The notes under the pieces: generated by a model | The model's database searches: none | What the model saw: only the letters and a program-made list of their open reading frames with translations | What the model was told of the DNA's origin: nothing | Shown: positions 33,248 through 42,391 of the stretch, piece after piece | How the letters are laid out: each line of letters starts with the position of its first letter | Numbering within the stretch: position 1 is the first letter of the stretch | DNA from: JALSKU01 sp964556545 | Lineage (GTDB): Bacteria > Campylobacterota > Campylobacteria > Campylobacterales > JALSKU01 | Length of the DNA: 59,725 bases | Reading direction: 5' to 3' | Assembly (NCBI GenBank): GCA_964556545.1 | Contig: CAZKWE010000053.1 | Location: 1-59,725 of the forward strand | Translations under genes and position numbers: made by a program

Positions 33248-35082
33248 TGAGTCTTTTTAGTTCACTTGATACGGGTTATACTGGCTTAAATGCTTCTCAG
33301 CTGCAAATGGGAACCGTAAGTCAAAATATTGCCAATGCAAATACCGAAGGCTATACCAGAGAGCGTTTAATCACCAGAGCACAAGAACCTCTTCATACAA
33401 CACCGGGAGATATAGGCAGAGGAGTAAAATTTGTCTCAGTTACCAGAATACATAATGAATTTGTTTTTTCAAGACTGAGAGAAAGCTCAAGTAAATTAGA
33501 ATACAATAATTTTTCAAAACAAACACTTGAAGAAGTGGCAAAAGCCTTTCCTGATACTGATGGAGTAGGTTTGCAAAATGATATGAAAAACTATTTTGAT
33601 GCATGGAACTCTTTGGCTTCAAATCCTACAAGTTCAGCATCAAAAACCGACCTTGCACAAAATACACAGACTTTTTTAAATAACTTGAAAGATACAAGAA
33701 AAAGAGTCAGATCTACCCAGGATGCATTGAATACACAATTAAAAGTAAGTATAGATGAAGTCAACTCTATAGGTAAAAAAATAGCTGATTTAAATGCAAA
33801 GATAGGAAATGTCGAATCCATAAAAAACAATCATGCAAATGACTTAAGAGACGAAAGAGACAAACTTGAACTGTCTCTTGCTAAATTGCTTGATTTTTCC
33901 GTTTTCAAAGGAGATATGAAAAGTGATATCAGTGTGGATAGGGATCTAACTGACGGCGGTAAAGAGTATTATTTAAATATATCAGGAGAATCTTTTGTAG
34001 ACGGTGCTACTTTTCATCCTCTTGTTTTGGACAACAAAGATAATGAGAGTGCATATTATTCAATTTATCACGAAAGCCAAGATGGCAGTAGAATTGATGT
34101 AGGCAAAAAGATAACAGGCGGAAAAATAGGTGCAATTTTAAATTTGAGAGGCAGAGATATAGATGGAAGCACATCTTATCCAAAAGATGGAATAATTCAA
34201 AATTATATAGATTCTCTTGATGCTTTTGCAAAAGGATTTGCAGAAAAAACAAATTCGGTATATGCAGGTAGTGCGGTTGACAAGATGGATTCGTCACAAT
34301 TGAGTTTAGATGATAATGCCGCATTGCTAAAAAGTGATTACAATATCAAACAAGGCAGTTTTGATATTGTTATGTATGACGGCGATGGCAATGAAATAGG
34401 CAGAAAAAGCATCAAAATAGATGAAAATACAACTATGGATGATGGCAGTGATAGCAGTATAGTTGGCCAATTAAACAAATCAACTGATGATAATGGCGAT
34501 AACAATTCAACAAATGACTTTGATGATTATTTTTCAGCTTACTACTCTACCAATGGCCATATATTGTCGATTCAGCCAAAGGGAAACCATAACTATAAAA
34601 TAGCTATCGAAGATCACGATACCAATTTTGCAGGAGCAACAGGCATCAACTCTTTTTTTATAGGTGATAATGCTTCAAATATTTCTTTAAAGAGAGATTT
34701 TATAGATGATCCTACAAAGATAAATGCTTATAAAAATCCGGTTGACGGTGATAATCAGATAGCAAATCAAATATTGCAGATCCAATATCACGATGTAGAG
34801 TTTAAGTACAATAACGGTTTAACCATAAAAGATACCCCTGATGGTTTTTATAGAAATATTACCGGTAAAATTGCAACAGATGCACAAAACAGCGGAAGAG
34901 ACCAAGAAACTTCTCAGGCAATTTTTAATGCTGTAAACCAAGAACAACAATCAATCAGCGGTGTTAATATAGACGAAGAGTTGGCAAACCTGTTAAAGTA
35001 CCAAACAGCATATAGTGCTAATGCAAAAATAATAAGCACAATAGACAAAATGCTTGATGCATTGCTTTCGATTAAACAGTAA
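33247..35082 (+). CDS. flgK: Hook-filament junction protein FlgK
   Basis: FlgK (HAP1) forms the first junction zone between hook and filament. The 611-residue product starts with SLFSSLDTGYTGLNASQLQM and SQNIANANTEGYTRER, the flagellar rod/hook N-terminal motif, and has LRDERDKLELSLAKLLDF in the D1 domain. It ends with the coiled-coil region SGVNIDEELANLLKYQTAYSANAKIISTIDKMLDALLSI that packs against the N-terminus. The middle (about 240-520) is variable and acidic. It starts one base before the end of the FlgN-like gene. Last gene of the flgI run. Confidence 0.96.
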   Translation: MSLFSSLDTGYTGLNASQLQMGTVSQNIANANTEGYTRERLITRAQEPLHTTPGDIGRGVKFVSVTRIHNEFVFSRLRESSSKLEYNNFSKQTLEEVAKAFPDTDGVGLQNDMKNYFDAWNSLASNPTSSASKTDLAQNTQTFLNNLKDTRKRVRSTQDALNTQLKVSIDEVNSIGKKIADLNAKIGNVESIKNNHANDLRDERDKLELSLAKLLDFSVFKGDMKSDISVDRDLTDGGKEYYLNISGESFVDGATFHPLVLDNKDNESAYYSIYHESQDGSRIDVGKKITGGKIGAILNLRGRDIDGSTSYPKDGIIQNYIDSLDAFAKGFAEKTNSVYAGSAVDKMDSSQLSLDDNAALLKSDYNIKQGSFDIVMYDGDGNEIGRKSIKIDENTTMDDGSDSSIVGQLNKSTDDNGDNNSTNDFDDYFSAYYSTNGHILSIQPKGNHNYKIAIEDHDTNFAGATGINSFFIGDNASNISLKRDFIDDPTKINAYKNPVDGDNQIANQILQIQYHDVEFKYNNGLTIKDTPDGFYRNITGKIATDAQNSGRDQETSQAIFNAVNQEQQSISGVNIDEELANLLKYQTAYSANAKIISTIDKMLDALLSIKQ

Positions 35083-35098
35083 AAAAGAGAAAAAATTA

Positions 35099-35104
35099 TA
35101 TAAT
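35099..35104 (+). promoter_or_regulatory. Candidate -10 element directly before the permease start
   Basis: TATAAT lies only 5 bases before the ATG at 35110. If used, the mRNA would be leaderless or nearly so. No good ribosome binding site is seen at normal distance. Confidence 0.35.
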
Positions 35105-35109
35105 ATGAT

Positions 35110-35919
35110 ATGATTAAAGTTCCTTATGTAAGTATAGTTATTCTTTTTTTGTTGATTTTTATTGTTTATTTTGGTGGCTATTTTTATGATGTGTCTGCAT
35201 ATCTTATCCACAAAAATGATATATTGCTTCCGCCGAGTCTTATCCACCCTTTTGGTACCGACAGACTTGGCAGAGACATACTTGCAAGGATTATAGAGGG
35301 TGGAAAAATATCTCTTGATATAGGTATTGCAAGTTCAGTTATAACAAGTTTTATAGGGCTTGGAGTAGGTATAAGTGCAGGTTTTTTTCAAAAAACTACA
35401 GATAAGATTATTGTAGTTATCATAGATCTTTTTTTAACATTTCCGACTTTTTTTCTTCTTTTGGCACTTGTAAGTTACATAAATGCATCTGTATGGGTAT
35501 TGATATTTGTTATATCTGTTACAGGCTGGATGGGGATGGCGAGAATGATACGAAGTGAGAGCTTTGAAATCTCCTCAAAACCATATATAAAGATACTTTC
35601 TCTTGCCAAAGTAAGTAAAATAAAGATTATTTTTAAATATTTTGTTCCTTTGCTTGCTCCTATTTTTTTTATAAGTTTTACTTTCGGAGTAGGCGGAGCT
35701 ATTTTGGCTGAAAGTGGACTGAGTTTTCTCGGTATCGGCATAACTCCGCCACAAATGAGTTGGGGAACTATCCTAAATGAAGGTAAAGAAGTTATAGATA
35801 TAGCTTGGTGGGTAAGTTTTTTCCCGGGACTTTGTATATTTTTAGTAATATTTGCATTAGTAAATATTTCGGATTATCTTCAGCATAAAACAAATCAAAA
35901 AGAGAGTTTTGGTGTATGA
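35110..35919 (+). CDS. Oligopeptide/dipeptide-type ABC transporter permease (DppC/OppC-like)
   Basis: A 269-residue inner-membrane permease with an N-terminal membrane helix (about 5-25), the family segment HPFGTDRLGRDILARII and about five more helices. The coupling-helix motif is seen around GGAILAESGLSFLGIGITPPQMSWGTIL, typical of the second permease of peptide or nickel importers. No ATPase, binding protein or second permease gene is adjacent, so it must work with components encoded elsewhere. It overlaps the next gene by 11 bases. Substrate cannot be told. Confidence 0.88.
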   Translation: MIKVPYVSIVILFLLIFIVYFGGYFYDVSAYLIHKNDILLPPSLIHPFGTDRLGRDILARIIEGGKISLDIGIASSVITSFIGLGVGISAGFFQKTTDKIIVVIIDLFLTFPTFFLLLALVSYINASVWVLIFVISVTGWMGMARMIRSESFEISSKPYIKILSLAKVSKIKIIFKYFVPLLAPIFFISFTFGVGGAILAESGLSFLGIGITPPQMSWGTILNEGKEVIDIAWWVSFFPGLCIFLVIFALVNISDYLQHKTNQKESFGV

Positions 35920-36655
35920 CGTAAAAAAACTTTTGGATAATGAAATCAAAAAAAGAGACAGATTTGATGAACTTATTCTTAAAAGACCCGATCCTCTTAT
36001 GGTGGCAAAAAAATACAATAATGAGTACATTTCTCTTATATGTGCACTTTTTGCCTATGGAAATGCACATCAAATAGTAAAATTTTTATCTGACCTTGAT
36101 TTTTCCTTGCTTGATAAAGGTGAAAAATTTCTTAGAAATAATTTTGGCAATCATTACTACAGGTTTCAAAGCAAAGAAGATGTATTGGAATTTTTTATTA
36201 CTATAAGCAGAATAAAAAATAAATATTCTTTGGAGGATATTTTTTTTAACGGATATAAAAGAGAAAAAAGTATTTTAAACGGTTTAAGGGAGATTATCTC
36301 TTTTATTTATGATATAAACTCTTACAGATCGAAAGGATATGAGTTTCTCATAGGCAAAATCCCTGTTTTGCCGGTTAAATCTCCATATAAAAGATGGAAT
36401 ATGTATTTAAGATGGATGGTTAGAGATAAAACACATGATTTGGGTCTGTGGAAAAAAATAGATAAAAGTTCTCTTCTTATACCTTTAGATACTCATACAT
36501 TTAATGTTTCAAAAAAATTAGGATTGCTAAACAGAAAAACTTATGATTTTAAATCAGTATCGCTTTTAACGGAAAAATTAAAAGAATTTGATAAAAATGA
36601 CCCGGTAAAATATGACTTTGCACTATATCGCATAGGACAGGAAAAGATAGTTTAA
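35909..36655 (+). CDS. TIGR02757 family protein
   Basis: A 248-residue cytosolic protein matching the family called TIGR02757, of unknown function, widespread in Campylobacterota and Bacteroidetes. Recognised segments are DPLMVAKKYNNEYISLICALFAYGNAHQIVKFL near the N-terminus, KRWNMYLRWMVRDK in the middle and DTHTFNVSKKLGL later. The pattern of two helical halves and the PLDTHTFNVS segment recall helix-hairpin-helix DNA glycosylases, but that is only an impression. The start is taken as TTG inside the permease gene; GTG at 35912 is equally possible. Confidence 0.75.
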   Translation: MVYDVKKLLDNEIKKRDRFDELILKRPDPLMVAKKYNNEYISLICALFAYGNAHQIVKFLSDLDFSLLDKGEKFLRNNFGNHYYRFQSKEDVLEFFITISRIKNKYSLEDIFFNGYKREKSILNGLREIISFIYDINSYRSKGYEFLIGKIPVLPVKSPYKRWNMYLRWMVRDKTHDLGLWKKIDKSSLLIPLDTHTFNVSKKLGLLNRKTYDFKSVSLLTEKLKEFDKNDPVKYDFALYRIGQEKIV

Positions 36656-36678
36656 AGAAGTATTAAATGATTTTTTGA

Positions 36679-36684
36679 TAAAAT
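36679..36684 (+). promoter_or_regulatory. Candidate -10 element for atpB
   Basis: TAAAAT in TTTTTTGATAAAATTCC, 30 bases before the atpB ATG, with an upstream T run typical of sigma-70 promoters in this phylum. Confidence 0.4.
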
Positions 36685-36714
36685 TCCTCTAATTTATTTT
36701 TGAGGATACAAAGA

Positions 36715-37401
36715 ATGAATGAAGTTTTTACTTTTTTAGGATTGTTCGGCGAAGGTCATACATATCTTTTTGCATCACATATTATATTGTCAGCTCTTAT
36801 AGTTTTGGTATTGGCTAAAAGTGCAACATCTTCTTTGCAGATAGTGCCGAAGGGTATGCAAAATTTAATGGAAGCATATCTTCAGGGTGTTATAGCTATG
36901 GGTACGGATGTTATAGGCAAAAAGCAAGCTAAAAAATATCTTCCTTTGGTGGCAACTTTGGGTCTTTTTATCTTTGTATCGAACATGATGGAAATTATCC
37001 CCGGTTTTGAACCCCCTTCCGGCAATATCAATATGACCTTGACTTTGGCAGTTATAGTATTTTTATATTATAATTTCGAGGGTATCAAAAAAAATGGAGT
37101 AATCCACTATTTTGCACATTTCATGGGACCTGTTCCAATCCTTGCACCTTTAATGTTTCCTATAGAGATAGTATCTCATTTATCAAGAATTATATCATTG
37201 TCATTTAGATTGTTCGGTAACATAAAAGGTGATGATCTTTTTGTGGCGGTATTGTTGATGCTTGCCCCATGGGTAGCACCGCTTCCGGGATTTGCCTTGA
37301 TGAGTTTTTCGGCAATATTGCAAACTTTTATATTTATGATACTTACTTATGTTTATCTTGCGGGAGCAGTTACTATCAGTGCAGAGCATGAAACTATTTG
37401 A
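36715..37401 (+). CDS. atpB: ATP synthase F0 subunit a
   Basis: Subunit a forms the half-channels that carry protons past the c-ring. The 228-residue product has about five membrane helices. Helix four contains the essential arginine in SLSFRLFGNIKGDDL, and the last helix contains LQTFIFMILTYVYLAGAV with the conserved Gln. The ATG at 36715 follows TGAGGA; an in-frame TTG at 36700 lacks a ribosome binding site. Other ATP synthase genes are not nearby, as in other Campylobacterota where atpB is detached from the main operon. It overlaps the small membrane gene after it by one base (TGATG). Confidence 0.96.
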   Translation: MNEVFTFLGLFGEGHTYLFASHIILSALIVLVLAKSATSSLQIVPKGMQNLMEAYLQGVIAMGTDVIGKKQAKKYLPLVATLGLFIFVSNMMEIIPGFEPPSGNINMTLTLAVIVFLYYNFEGIKKNGVIHYFAHFMGPVPILAPLMFPIEIVSHLSRIISLSFRLFGNIKGDDLFVAVLLMLAPWVAPLPGFALMSFSAILQTFIFMILTYVYLAGAVTISAEHETI

Positions 37402-37670
37402 TGAATAAAGGCATTATTGCAATTATCATAAATTTACTACAGGGTGCCTCTTGGGCACTTGTAGTAATCGTATCTTCATATCTTTTTTTTCATACGCTTC
37501 CGTATGGTTTTTTTGTTGCACTGTTTTCAGCACTGTTCGGATCTTTTATCGGTCTGTTTTTTGTAAGTTTTTTTGAGCTTATAAATATACAGTATAAAAA
37601 TTTTTTGCAAAATGAAAAACAGACAAAACTGTTAGAAGATATTTTGCACGAATTAAAAAAACAACAATAG
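37401..37670 (+). CDS. Small membrane protein coupled to atpB
   Basis: An 89-residue protein with two membrane helices (about 3-27 and 33-58) and a charged, helical C-terminal tail (YKNFLQNEKQTKLLEDILHELKKQ). It overlaps the atpB stop by one base and a similar gene follows atpB in C. jejuni (Cj1203c, from memory). A role in F0 assembly, like AtpI or AtpZ, is an attractive guess based only on position and topology. Confidence 0.65.
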   Translation: MNKGIIAIIINLLQGASWALVVIVSSYLFFHTLPYGFFVALFSALFGSFIGLFFVSFFELINIQYKNFLQNEKQTKLLEDILHELKKQQ

Positions 37671-37745
37671 GTTATTAGGGGCACCCTATAGTTTATCAGC
37701 AATATTCAAACACATTCTTTAATCACATTTAAAAGAAAAAAATGG

Positions 37746-37751
37746 TAAAAT
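37746..37751 (+). promoter_or_regulatory. Candidate -10 element for gatB
   Basis: TAAAAT 28 bases before the gatB ATG in a 109-bp intergenic region that otherwise holds only a short TAGGG/CCCTA hairpin (37676-37688). Confidence 0.4.
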
Positions 37752-37779
37752 CATTTCTTATTTTAAAAAAAGGCTCATA

Positions 37780-39204
37780 ATGTTTGAAGTTGTTATCGGC
37801 TTGGAAGTGCATATCCAATTAAATACAAAAACCAAGATATTTTGCTCATGTCCAACATCTTTTGGCGAAAAAGCTAATGCAAATGTATGTCCGGTATGTC
37901 TGGGTCTTCCCGGAGCTTTACCGGTTTTAAACAAAGAAGCGGTAAAAAAAGCTATCAATTTCGGACATGCTATAAATGCAACAGTACACAAAAAATCAAT
38001 TTTTAACAGAAAAAATTATTTTTATCCGGATTTGCCCAAAGGTTATCAAATCAGTCAGTTTGAGATACCTATAGTTGAAAATGGTGAACTTTATATAGAT
38101 TTTGAAGATGGAAATACCAAACGCATAGGTATCACAAGAGCTCATTTGGAAGAGGATGCCGGCAAAAATATACACGAAGACGGATACAGCAAAGTTGATT
38201 TAAACAGAGCAGGAACTCCGCTTCTTGAGATAGTCAGCGAGCCTGACATAAGAAGTATAGATGAAACCGTAAAATACCTAAAAAAACTTCATGCAATTGT
38301 AAGATATCTTGATATAAGCGATGCCAATATGCAAGAAGGCTCGTTTAGATGTGATGTGAATGTTTCTATAAGGCCAAAAGGGGATGAGAAATTATATACC
38401 AGAGTCGAGATAAAAAATATGAATTCTTTTAAATTTATCCAAAAAGCTTTGGAATATGAGATACAAAGACAAATTGAAGCTTGGGAAGACGGAGTTTATG
38501 AGAAAGAAGTTTTTCAGGAAACAAGACTTTTTGATGTACAAAGCGGTATTACAAAAAGCATGAGAGGCAAAGAAGACAGTGCTGAGTATAGATATTTTCC
38601 GGAACCTGACTTACTGCCTGTTATCTTGAGTGATGAAATGATAGAAGAAGGTAAAAATATCCCTGAACTTCCTGATGAAAAAAAAGAGAGGTATATAAAA
38701 AAGTACAAAATCAAGGAGTATGATGCTGCTGTAATTACTTCTTCTCTTCCTATGGTAAAGTTTTTTGAAAAGATGATAGAAGAGGGCATAAGTGGTAAAA
38801 ATGCGGTTGTATGGCTTACTGTGGAACTGCAAGGAAGGCTTAAAAACGGATTGAGTATAGAAACTTCACCGGTTGATGCCAAAAAACTTGCCTCTCTTAT
38901 AAAAAGAATAGAAGATAACACTATAAGTGCAAAAGCAGCTAAAGATGTACTTGATTATCTTATGGAACATGAAGAAGAGGTTGATGAGGCGATTGAAAAA
39001 TTGGGACTTAAACAAATCAGTAATGAGAGTGAATTGCTTGCAATCGTAAATGAGATACTTTTAAAAAATGAAGATAAAGTCAATGAGTACAAATCCGGCA
39101 AAGAAAAACTTTTTGGATTTTTTGTAGGACAATGTATGAAAGCAAGTAAAGGCAAAGCAAACCCTGCCAAAATCAATAAACTTTTAAAAGAGAAACTTGC
39201 TTGA
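37780..39204 (+). CDS. gatB: Aspartyl/glutamyl-tRNA amidotransferase subunit B
   Basis: GatB is the kinase and tRNA-binding subunit of GatCAB, which converts Glu-tRNA-Gln and Asp-tRNA-Asn into the amidated forms. The 474-residue product starts with FEVVIGLEVHIQLNTKTKIFC and has CPVCLGLPGALPVLN (zinc-binding cysteines with the earlier CSCP), NRKNYFYPDLPKGYQISQ, VDLNRAGTPLLEIVSEPD and a C-terminal Yqey-like tail domain (about 325-474). ATG with AAGG 9 bases upstream. The stop overlaps the K+ channel start by 4 bases. Confidence 0.97.
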   Translation: MFEVVIGLEVHIQLNTKTKIFCSCPTSFGEKANANVCPVCLGLPGALPVLNKEAVKKAINFGHAINATVHKKSIFNRKNYFYPDLPKGYQISQFEIPIVENGELYIDFEDGNTKRIGITRAHLEEDAGKNIHEDGYSKVDLNRAGTPLLEIVSEPDIRSIDETVKYLKKLHAIVRYLDISDANMQEGSFRCDVNVSIRPKGDEKLYTRVEIKNMNSFKFIQKALEYEIQRQIEAWEDGVYEKEVFQETRLFDVQSGITKSMRGKEDSAEYRYFPEPDLLPVILSDEMIEEGKNIPELPDEKKERYIKKYKIKEYDAAVITSSLPMVKFFEKMIEEGISGKNAVVWLTVELQGRLKNGLSIETSPVDAKKLASLIKRIEDNTISAKAAKDVLDYLMEHEEEVDEAIEKLGLKQISNESELLAIVNEILLKNEDKVNEYKSGKEKLFGFFVGQCMKASKGKANPAKINKLLKEKLA

Positions 39205-40781
39205 AAAAACTGACTAAAGCCATAGTTGAATTTTCATTTTTTTTAGATGAGTCTGTACGATACAATAAAACAAAAGCATTGATCAGACGAATACTTGAAG
39301 ATCATAGTTATAAATATGGCAGGTATTTTAACTATTTTATGATATTTTTAATTATTTCAAGTGTTATTATTATTATAGATGAAGTAAAACATCCTATTGA
39401 GCATTGGCTTATTTTTTATGATATATATATAGTTACCGGTTTTTTTGTTGTAGAGTATATGCTTAGACTCTGGATTTATAATGATATGCATAAAATTATC
39501 ATTGAAGAGTTTCAAGACAGTCTTTTTTTAGATAAATCATTTGATGCGTTAAATGCTTTTAAAAAAATAATATCTAAAAAAATAGAATATATCGTATCAC
39601 CTTTAGCCATTATAGATTTACTTGCTATACTTCCAAGTTTTAGAGAGTTAAGAATTCTTAGAATCTTTGTACTTTTTAGAGCTTTTAAATTGCTTAGATA
39701 TTCCAACCATATAACTCATTTTATGAAAATTCTGATTTCTAAAAAATCAGAACTTTTTATGATAATTTTTCTTTTTCTGTTTGTAATATTTATCTCAGGT
39801 GTCAGTATATATGTTTTTGAAGAACATATAAATCCAAATATAAAGTCTATCTATGATGCATTTTATTGGTCATTAATAACCATTACTTCAGTCGGATACG
39901 GAGATGTCGTACCAATTAGCAGTGAAGGCAGAAGTGTTGCTGCGATTGTTGTATTTATAGGAATTGGATTAATTGCTTTGTCAACATCAATCATAGTTTC
40001 GGCTTTTAATGAAAAAGATGAAGAATTAAGAAGTGAGAAGATAAAAAGTTTGATAGAAAAATTTTCAAGTTACTATCTTATATGCGGATATAGTCATTTA
40101 GCTGAATTATTAGCTACGAGACTTAAAAAATCCGAAGATAATTTTATCATAATCGATAATGACCCTCAGAAAGTGGATCAGGCAATAAAAAATGGATATT
40201 TGGCATATAAAGCTGATGCAAGCAGTAAACAAGTACTGATAGATTTACAAATGAGTAAAAAAGCTTTGGCGGTTATTACTTTGGCACAAGATGATATCCA
40301 AAATATTTTTATATCTTTAAGTGTAAGAAGTTTATCAAAAAATGTAATGCTTATTTCCAGAATGAGAAGCAAATACTCATACAAAAAGTTAAAATTAGCC
40401 GGAGTTGACAAAATAATTTCATCTGCCAATATGGCTTCCATGCTGGTTGGAACACTTGTCAACAAACCTTTGGCTACAGAAGCTATCAATAGCATACTTT
40501 CAGGTAAAAGAAATGCAAGATGCGAGCAGATAGAAGTATATAGTGATATGCCAATAGCCGGTAAAACGATAAAAGATATGGATATAAATTCTTACAGGTT
40601 AATACTTCTTGGCATATCCAGAAACAATGAAGGTAAAAGAGAGTTTATATTCAATCCCAGGGACGATTTTGTATTGATGCCCTCAGACATACTTGTTGTT
40701 TTGGGATATAGCATAAGTATAGCCAATTTTAAAAATATTATGAAAAAAAGAAGTGTCAAAAATGCAAGAAAAAAAAGATAG
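39201..40781 (+). CDS. Voltage-sensor-type potassium channel with RCK (TrkA) domains
   Basis: A 526-residue membrane protein. The first part (about 40-190) has four helices including an S4-like segment with regular basic residues (RELRILRIFVLFRAFKLLRY). The pore follows with the filter TSVGYGD at about 229-235 and an inner helix. The cytosolic part has an RCK_N Rossmann domain (about 288-410) and an RCK_C domain (about 440-515), which usually gate by binding Ca, nucleotide or c-di-AMP. The Rossmann glycine loop is altered (LICGYSHLAELLA). It starts with TTG inside the gatB end and overlaps the next RCK gene by 20 bases. Confidence 0.9.
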   Translation: MKKLTKAIVEFSFFLDESVRYNKTKALIRRILEDHSYKYGRYFNYFMIFLIISSVIIIIDEVKHPIEHWLIFYDIYIVTGFFVVEYMLRLWIYNDMHKIIIEEFQDSLFLDKSFDALNAFKKIISKKIEYIVSPLAIIDLLAILPSFRELRILRIFVLFRAFKLLRYSNHITHFMKILISKKSELFMIIFLFLFVIFISGVSIYVFEEHINPNIKSIYDAFYWSLITITSVGYGDVVPISSEGRSVAAIVVFIGIGLIALSTSIIVSAFNEKDEELRSEKIKSLIEKFSSYYLICGYSHLAELLATRLKKSEDNFIIIDNDPQKVDQAIKNGYLAYKADASSKQVLIDLQMSKKALAVITLAQDDIQNIFISLSVRSLSKNVMLISRMRSKYSYKKLKLAGVDKIISSANMASMLVGTLVNKPLATEAINSILSGKRNARCEQIEVYSDMPIAGKTIKDMDINSYRLILLGISRNNEGKREFIFNPRDDFVLMPSDILVVLGYSISIANFKNIMKKRSVKNARKKR

Positions 40782-41478
40782 TATTTTACTTTTTGGATAC
40801 AAAAAATACGGAGAAAAGATAGCATTTGCCCTTGAAAATAATGATTATGAAATTGTTATAGCCGATACAGACAAAGAAAATATAGAAAAAGCGGAGAAAA
40901 ACGGACATAAAGCTTATTTTATAGATATAGAGAATGATGAAGATATAGTTCAAATACTTGTTTCTTATACTTTCAATCATATTTTTTGTGCAATGGATAA
41001 TGATGAAGAAAATATATATCTTGCAATTACTATGAAATCAATAGACAGCAATATAGATGTTATTTCGATTTGCCAATCAAAAGACAGTGAGCAAAAACTC
41101 GAGCTTGCAGGAGTTCGTGGAATTCTAAATACTCTTGATGCAACTGCACAAAATATTTTTCATTTGTTAAAAAATCCCATAATGATAGAGGCAATAGAAG
41201 ATATACTTTATTTTAATTCCGATATAGATTTTGTAGAGCTTGAAGTACCGAAAGATTCTTTTTTGGATGGGAAGTTTATCAATGAAATAGACTTTAAAAA
41301 AGATTACAATATTATACTTCTTGGATTAATTGATATTGAATTTGCCGATAAATTTATCTTTGCAACAAAAGGTGTAAATCATAAAATAGATGAAGGTGAT
41401 ATACTATTACTTATAGGGCTGAAAGAGGATTTAAAAGTATTTAAAGAAAAGCTGATTCAAAGTACTGTGGAGAAGTAA
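40762..41478 (+). CDS. Soluble RCK/TrkA-domain protein paired with the K+ channel
   Basis: A 238-residue protein without membrane segments, built like the cytosolic half of the preceding channel: RCK_N (about 8-125, ILLFGYKKYGEKIAFALE and later LAGVRGILNTLDATAQNI) and RCK_C (about 150-230, DFVELEVPKDSFLDGK). It overlaps the channel gene by 20 bases. Channel gating rings contain eight RCK domains, so this protein may form mixed rings with the channel or act as an extra sensor. A GTG at 40753 is an alternative start. Confidence 0.8.
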   Translation: MQEKKDSILLFGYKKYGEKIAFALENNDYEIVIADTDKENIEKAEKNGHKAYFIDIENDEDIVQILVSYTFNHIFCAMDNDEENIYLAITMKSIDSNIDVISICQSKDSEQKLELAGVRGILNTLDATAQNIFHLLKNPIMIEAIEDILYFNSDIDFVELEVPKDSFLDGKFINEIDFKKDYNIILLGLIDIEFADKFIFATKGVNHKIDEGDILLLIGLKEDLKVFKEKLIQSTVEK

Positions 41479-41482
41479 AATT

Positions 41483-42391
41483 ATGGATATAGGTGTAATA
41501 GGAGCTGGGAAATGGGGTCAAGCTTTGCATTTTTCTTTTTTGGAAAATCACAACTCATTTATAACCTCAAGAACAAAAAGAAATATAAAGAATTTTACCG
41601 ACATTAAGAGTGTACTTGATAAAAAATATATAGTATTTGCTCTATCATCTCAATATGCAAGAGAGTGGATGAAGAAAAATTTTAAATATAAAAATCAAAA
41701 AGTTCTGGTTGCATCAAAAGGCATAGAAGCAAAAAGCGGTAAATTTTTAAATGAAATTTTTATGGAGTTTGTTCCTGTCGAAAATCTGGCTTTTATATCA
41801 GGCCCGTCCTTTGCATCAGAAGTCATAAAAAAATTGCCAACGGCTTTGGTTATAAGCTCCACTTCTTTGCAAACTGCAAAAGAGTTTGAACAATTCTTTC
41901 CAAATTTTATAAAAACTTATCATGATGATGATGTGATAGGAGCAGAAATTGCAGGAGCTTACAAGAATATCCTGGCAATTGCCAGCGGAGTATGTGATGG
42001 TTTAAAGCTTGGCAATAATGCAAGAGCAAGTCTTATATCAAGAGGCTTGGTGGAAATGAGCAGATTTGGAGTTTATTTTGGTGCCAAAAAGGAAACATTT
42101 TTAGGTTTGAGCGGATCGGGAGATCTTTTTTTAACTGCCAGTAGTGAACTTTCAAGAAACTATAGAGTAGGAAAATATCTTGCCGGTGGAAATTTGCTTG
42201 AAGATATACTTTCAAAGATAGGAGAAGTGGCTGAAGGTGTCGCAACAACATATGCTGTCAAAAGGATATCTGTAGAGAAAAACCTTTATATCCCCATTGC
42301 AAATGAAGTTTATGAAATTTTGGAAGGCAAACCGGCTTTGAAAAGTCTAAAAGATTTACTTAAGGGTACTTCTAACAACTTGAAGGTTTAA
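41483..42391 (+). CDS. gpsA: Glycerol-3-phosphate dehydrogenase (NAD(P)+)
   Basis: GpsA reduces dihydroxyacetone phosphate to sn-glycerol-3-phosphate, the start of phospholipid synthesis. The 302-residue product has the dinucleotide-binding GVIGAGKWGQAL, VASKGIEAKSGK, ISGPSFASEV, the catalytic lysine region GAEIAGAYKNILAIASGVCDGL and GLSGSGDLFLTASS. It is 4 bases after the RCK gene and its 3' end overlaps the convergent yggS by 20 bases. gatB and gpsA also lie together in C. jejuni as I recall, without the channel genes between them. Confidence 0.95.
   Translation: MDIGVIGAGKWGQALHFSFLENHNSFITSRTKRNIKNFTDIKSVLDKKYIVFALSSQYAREWMKKNFKYKNQKVLVASKGIEAKSGKFLNEIFMEFVPVENLAFISGPSFASEVIKKLPTALVISSTSLQTAKEFEQFFPNFIKTYHDDDVIGAEIAGAYKNILAIASGVCDGLKLGNNARASLISRGLVEMSRFGVYFGAKKETFLGLSGSGDLFLTASSELSRNYRVGKYLAGGNLLEDILSKIGEVAEGVATTYAVKRISVEKNLYIPIANEVYEILEGKPALKSLKDLLKGTSNNLKV

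Noticed and set aside
36685..36706. TCCTC/GAGGA hairpin that could mask the atpB ribosome binding site
   Set aside because: The left arm lies between the candidate -10 box and the expected transcription start, so it would probably not be in the mRNA.
37676..37688. TAGGG-GCA-CCCTA hairpin after the small gene downstream of atpB
   Set aside because: Only 5 bp of stem and no T run; not enough to call a terminator.
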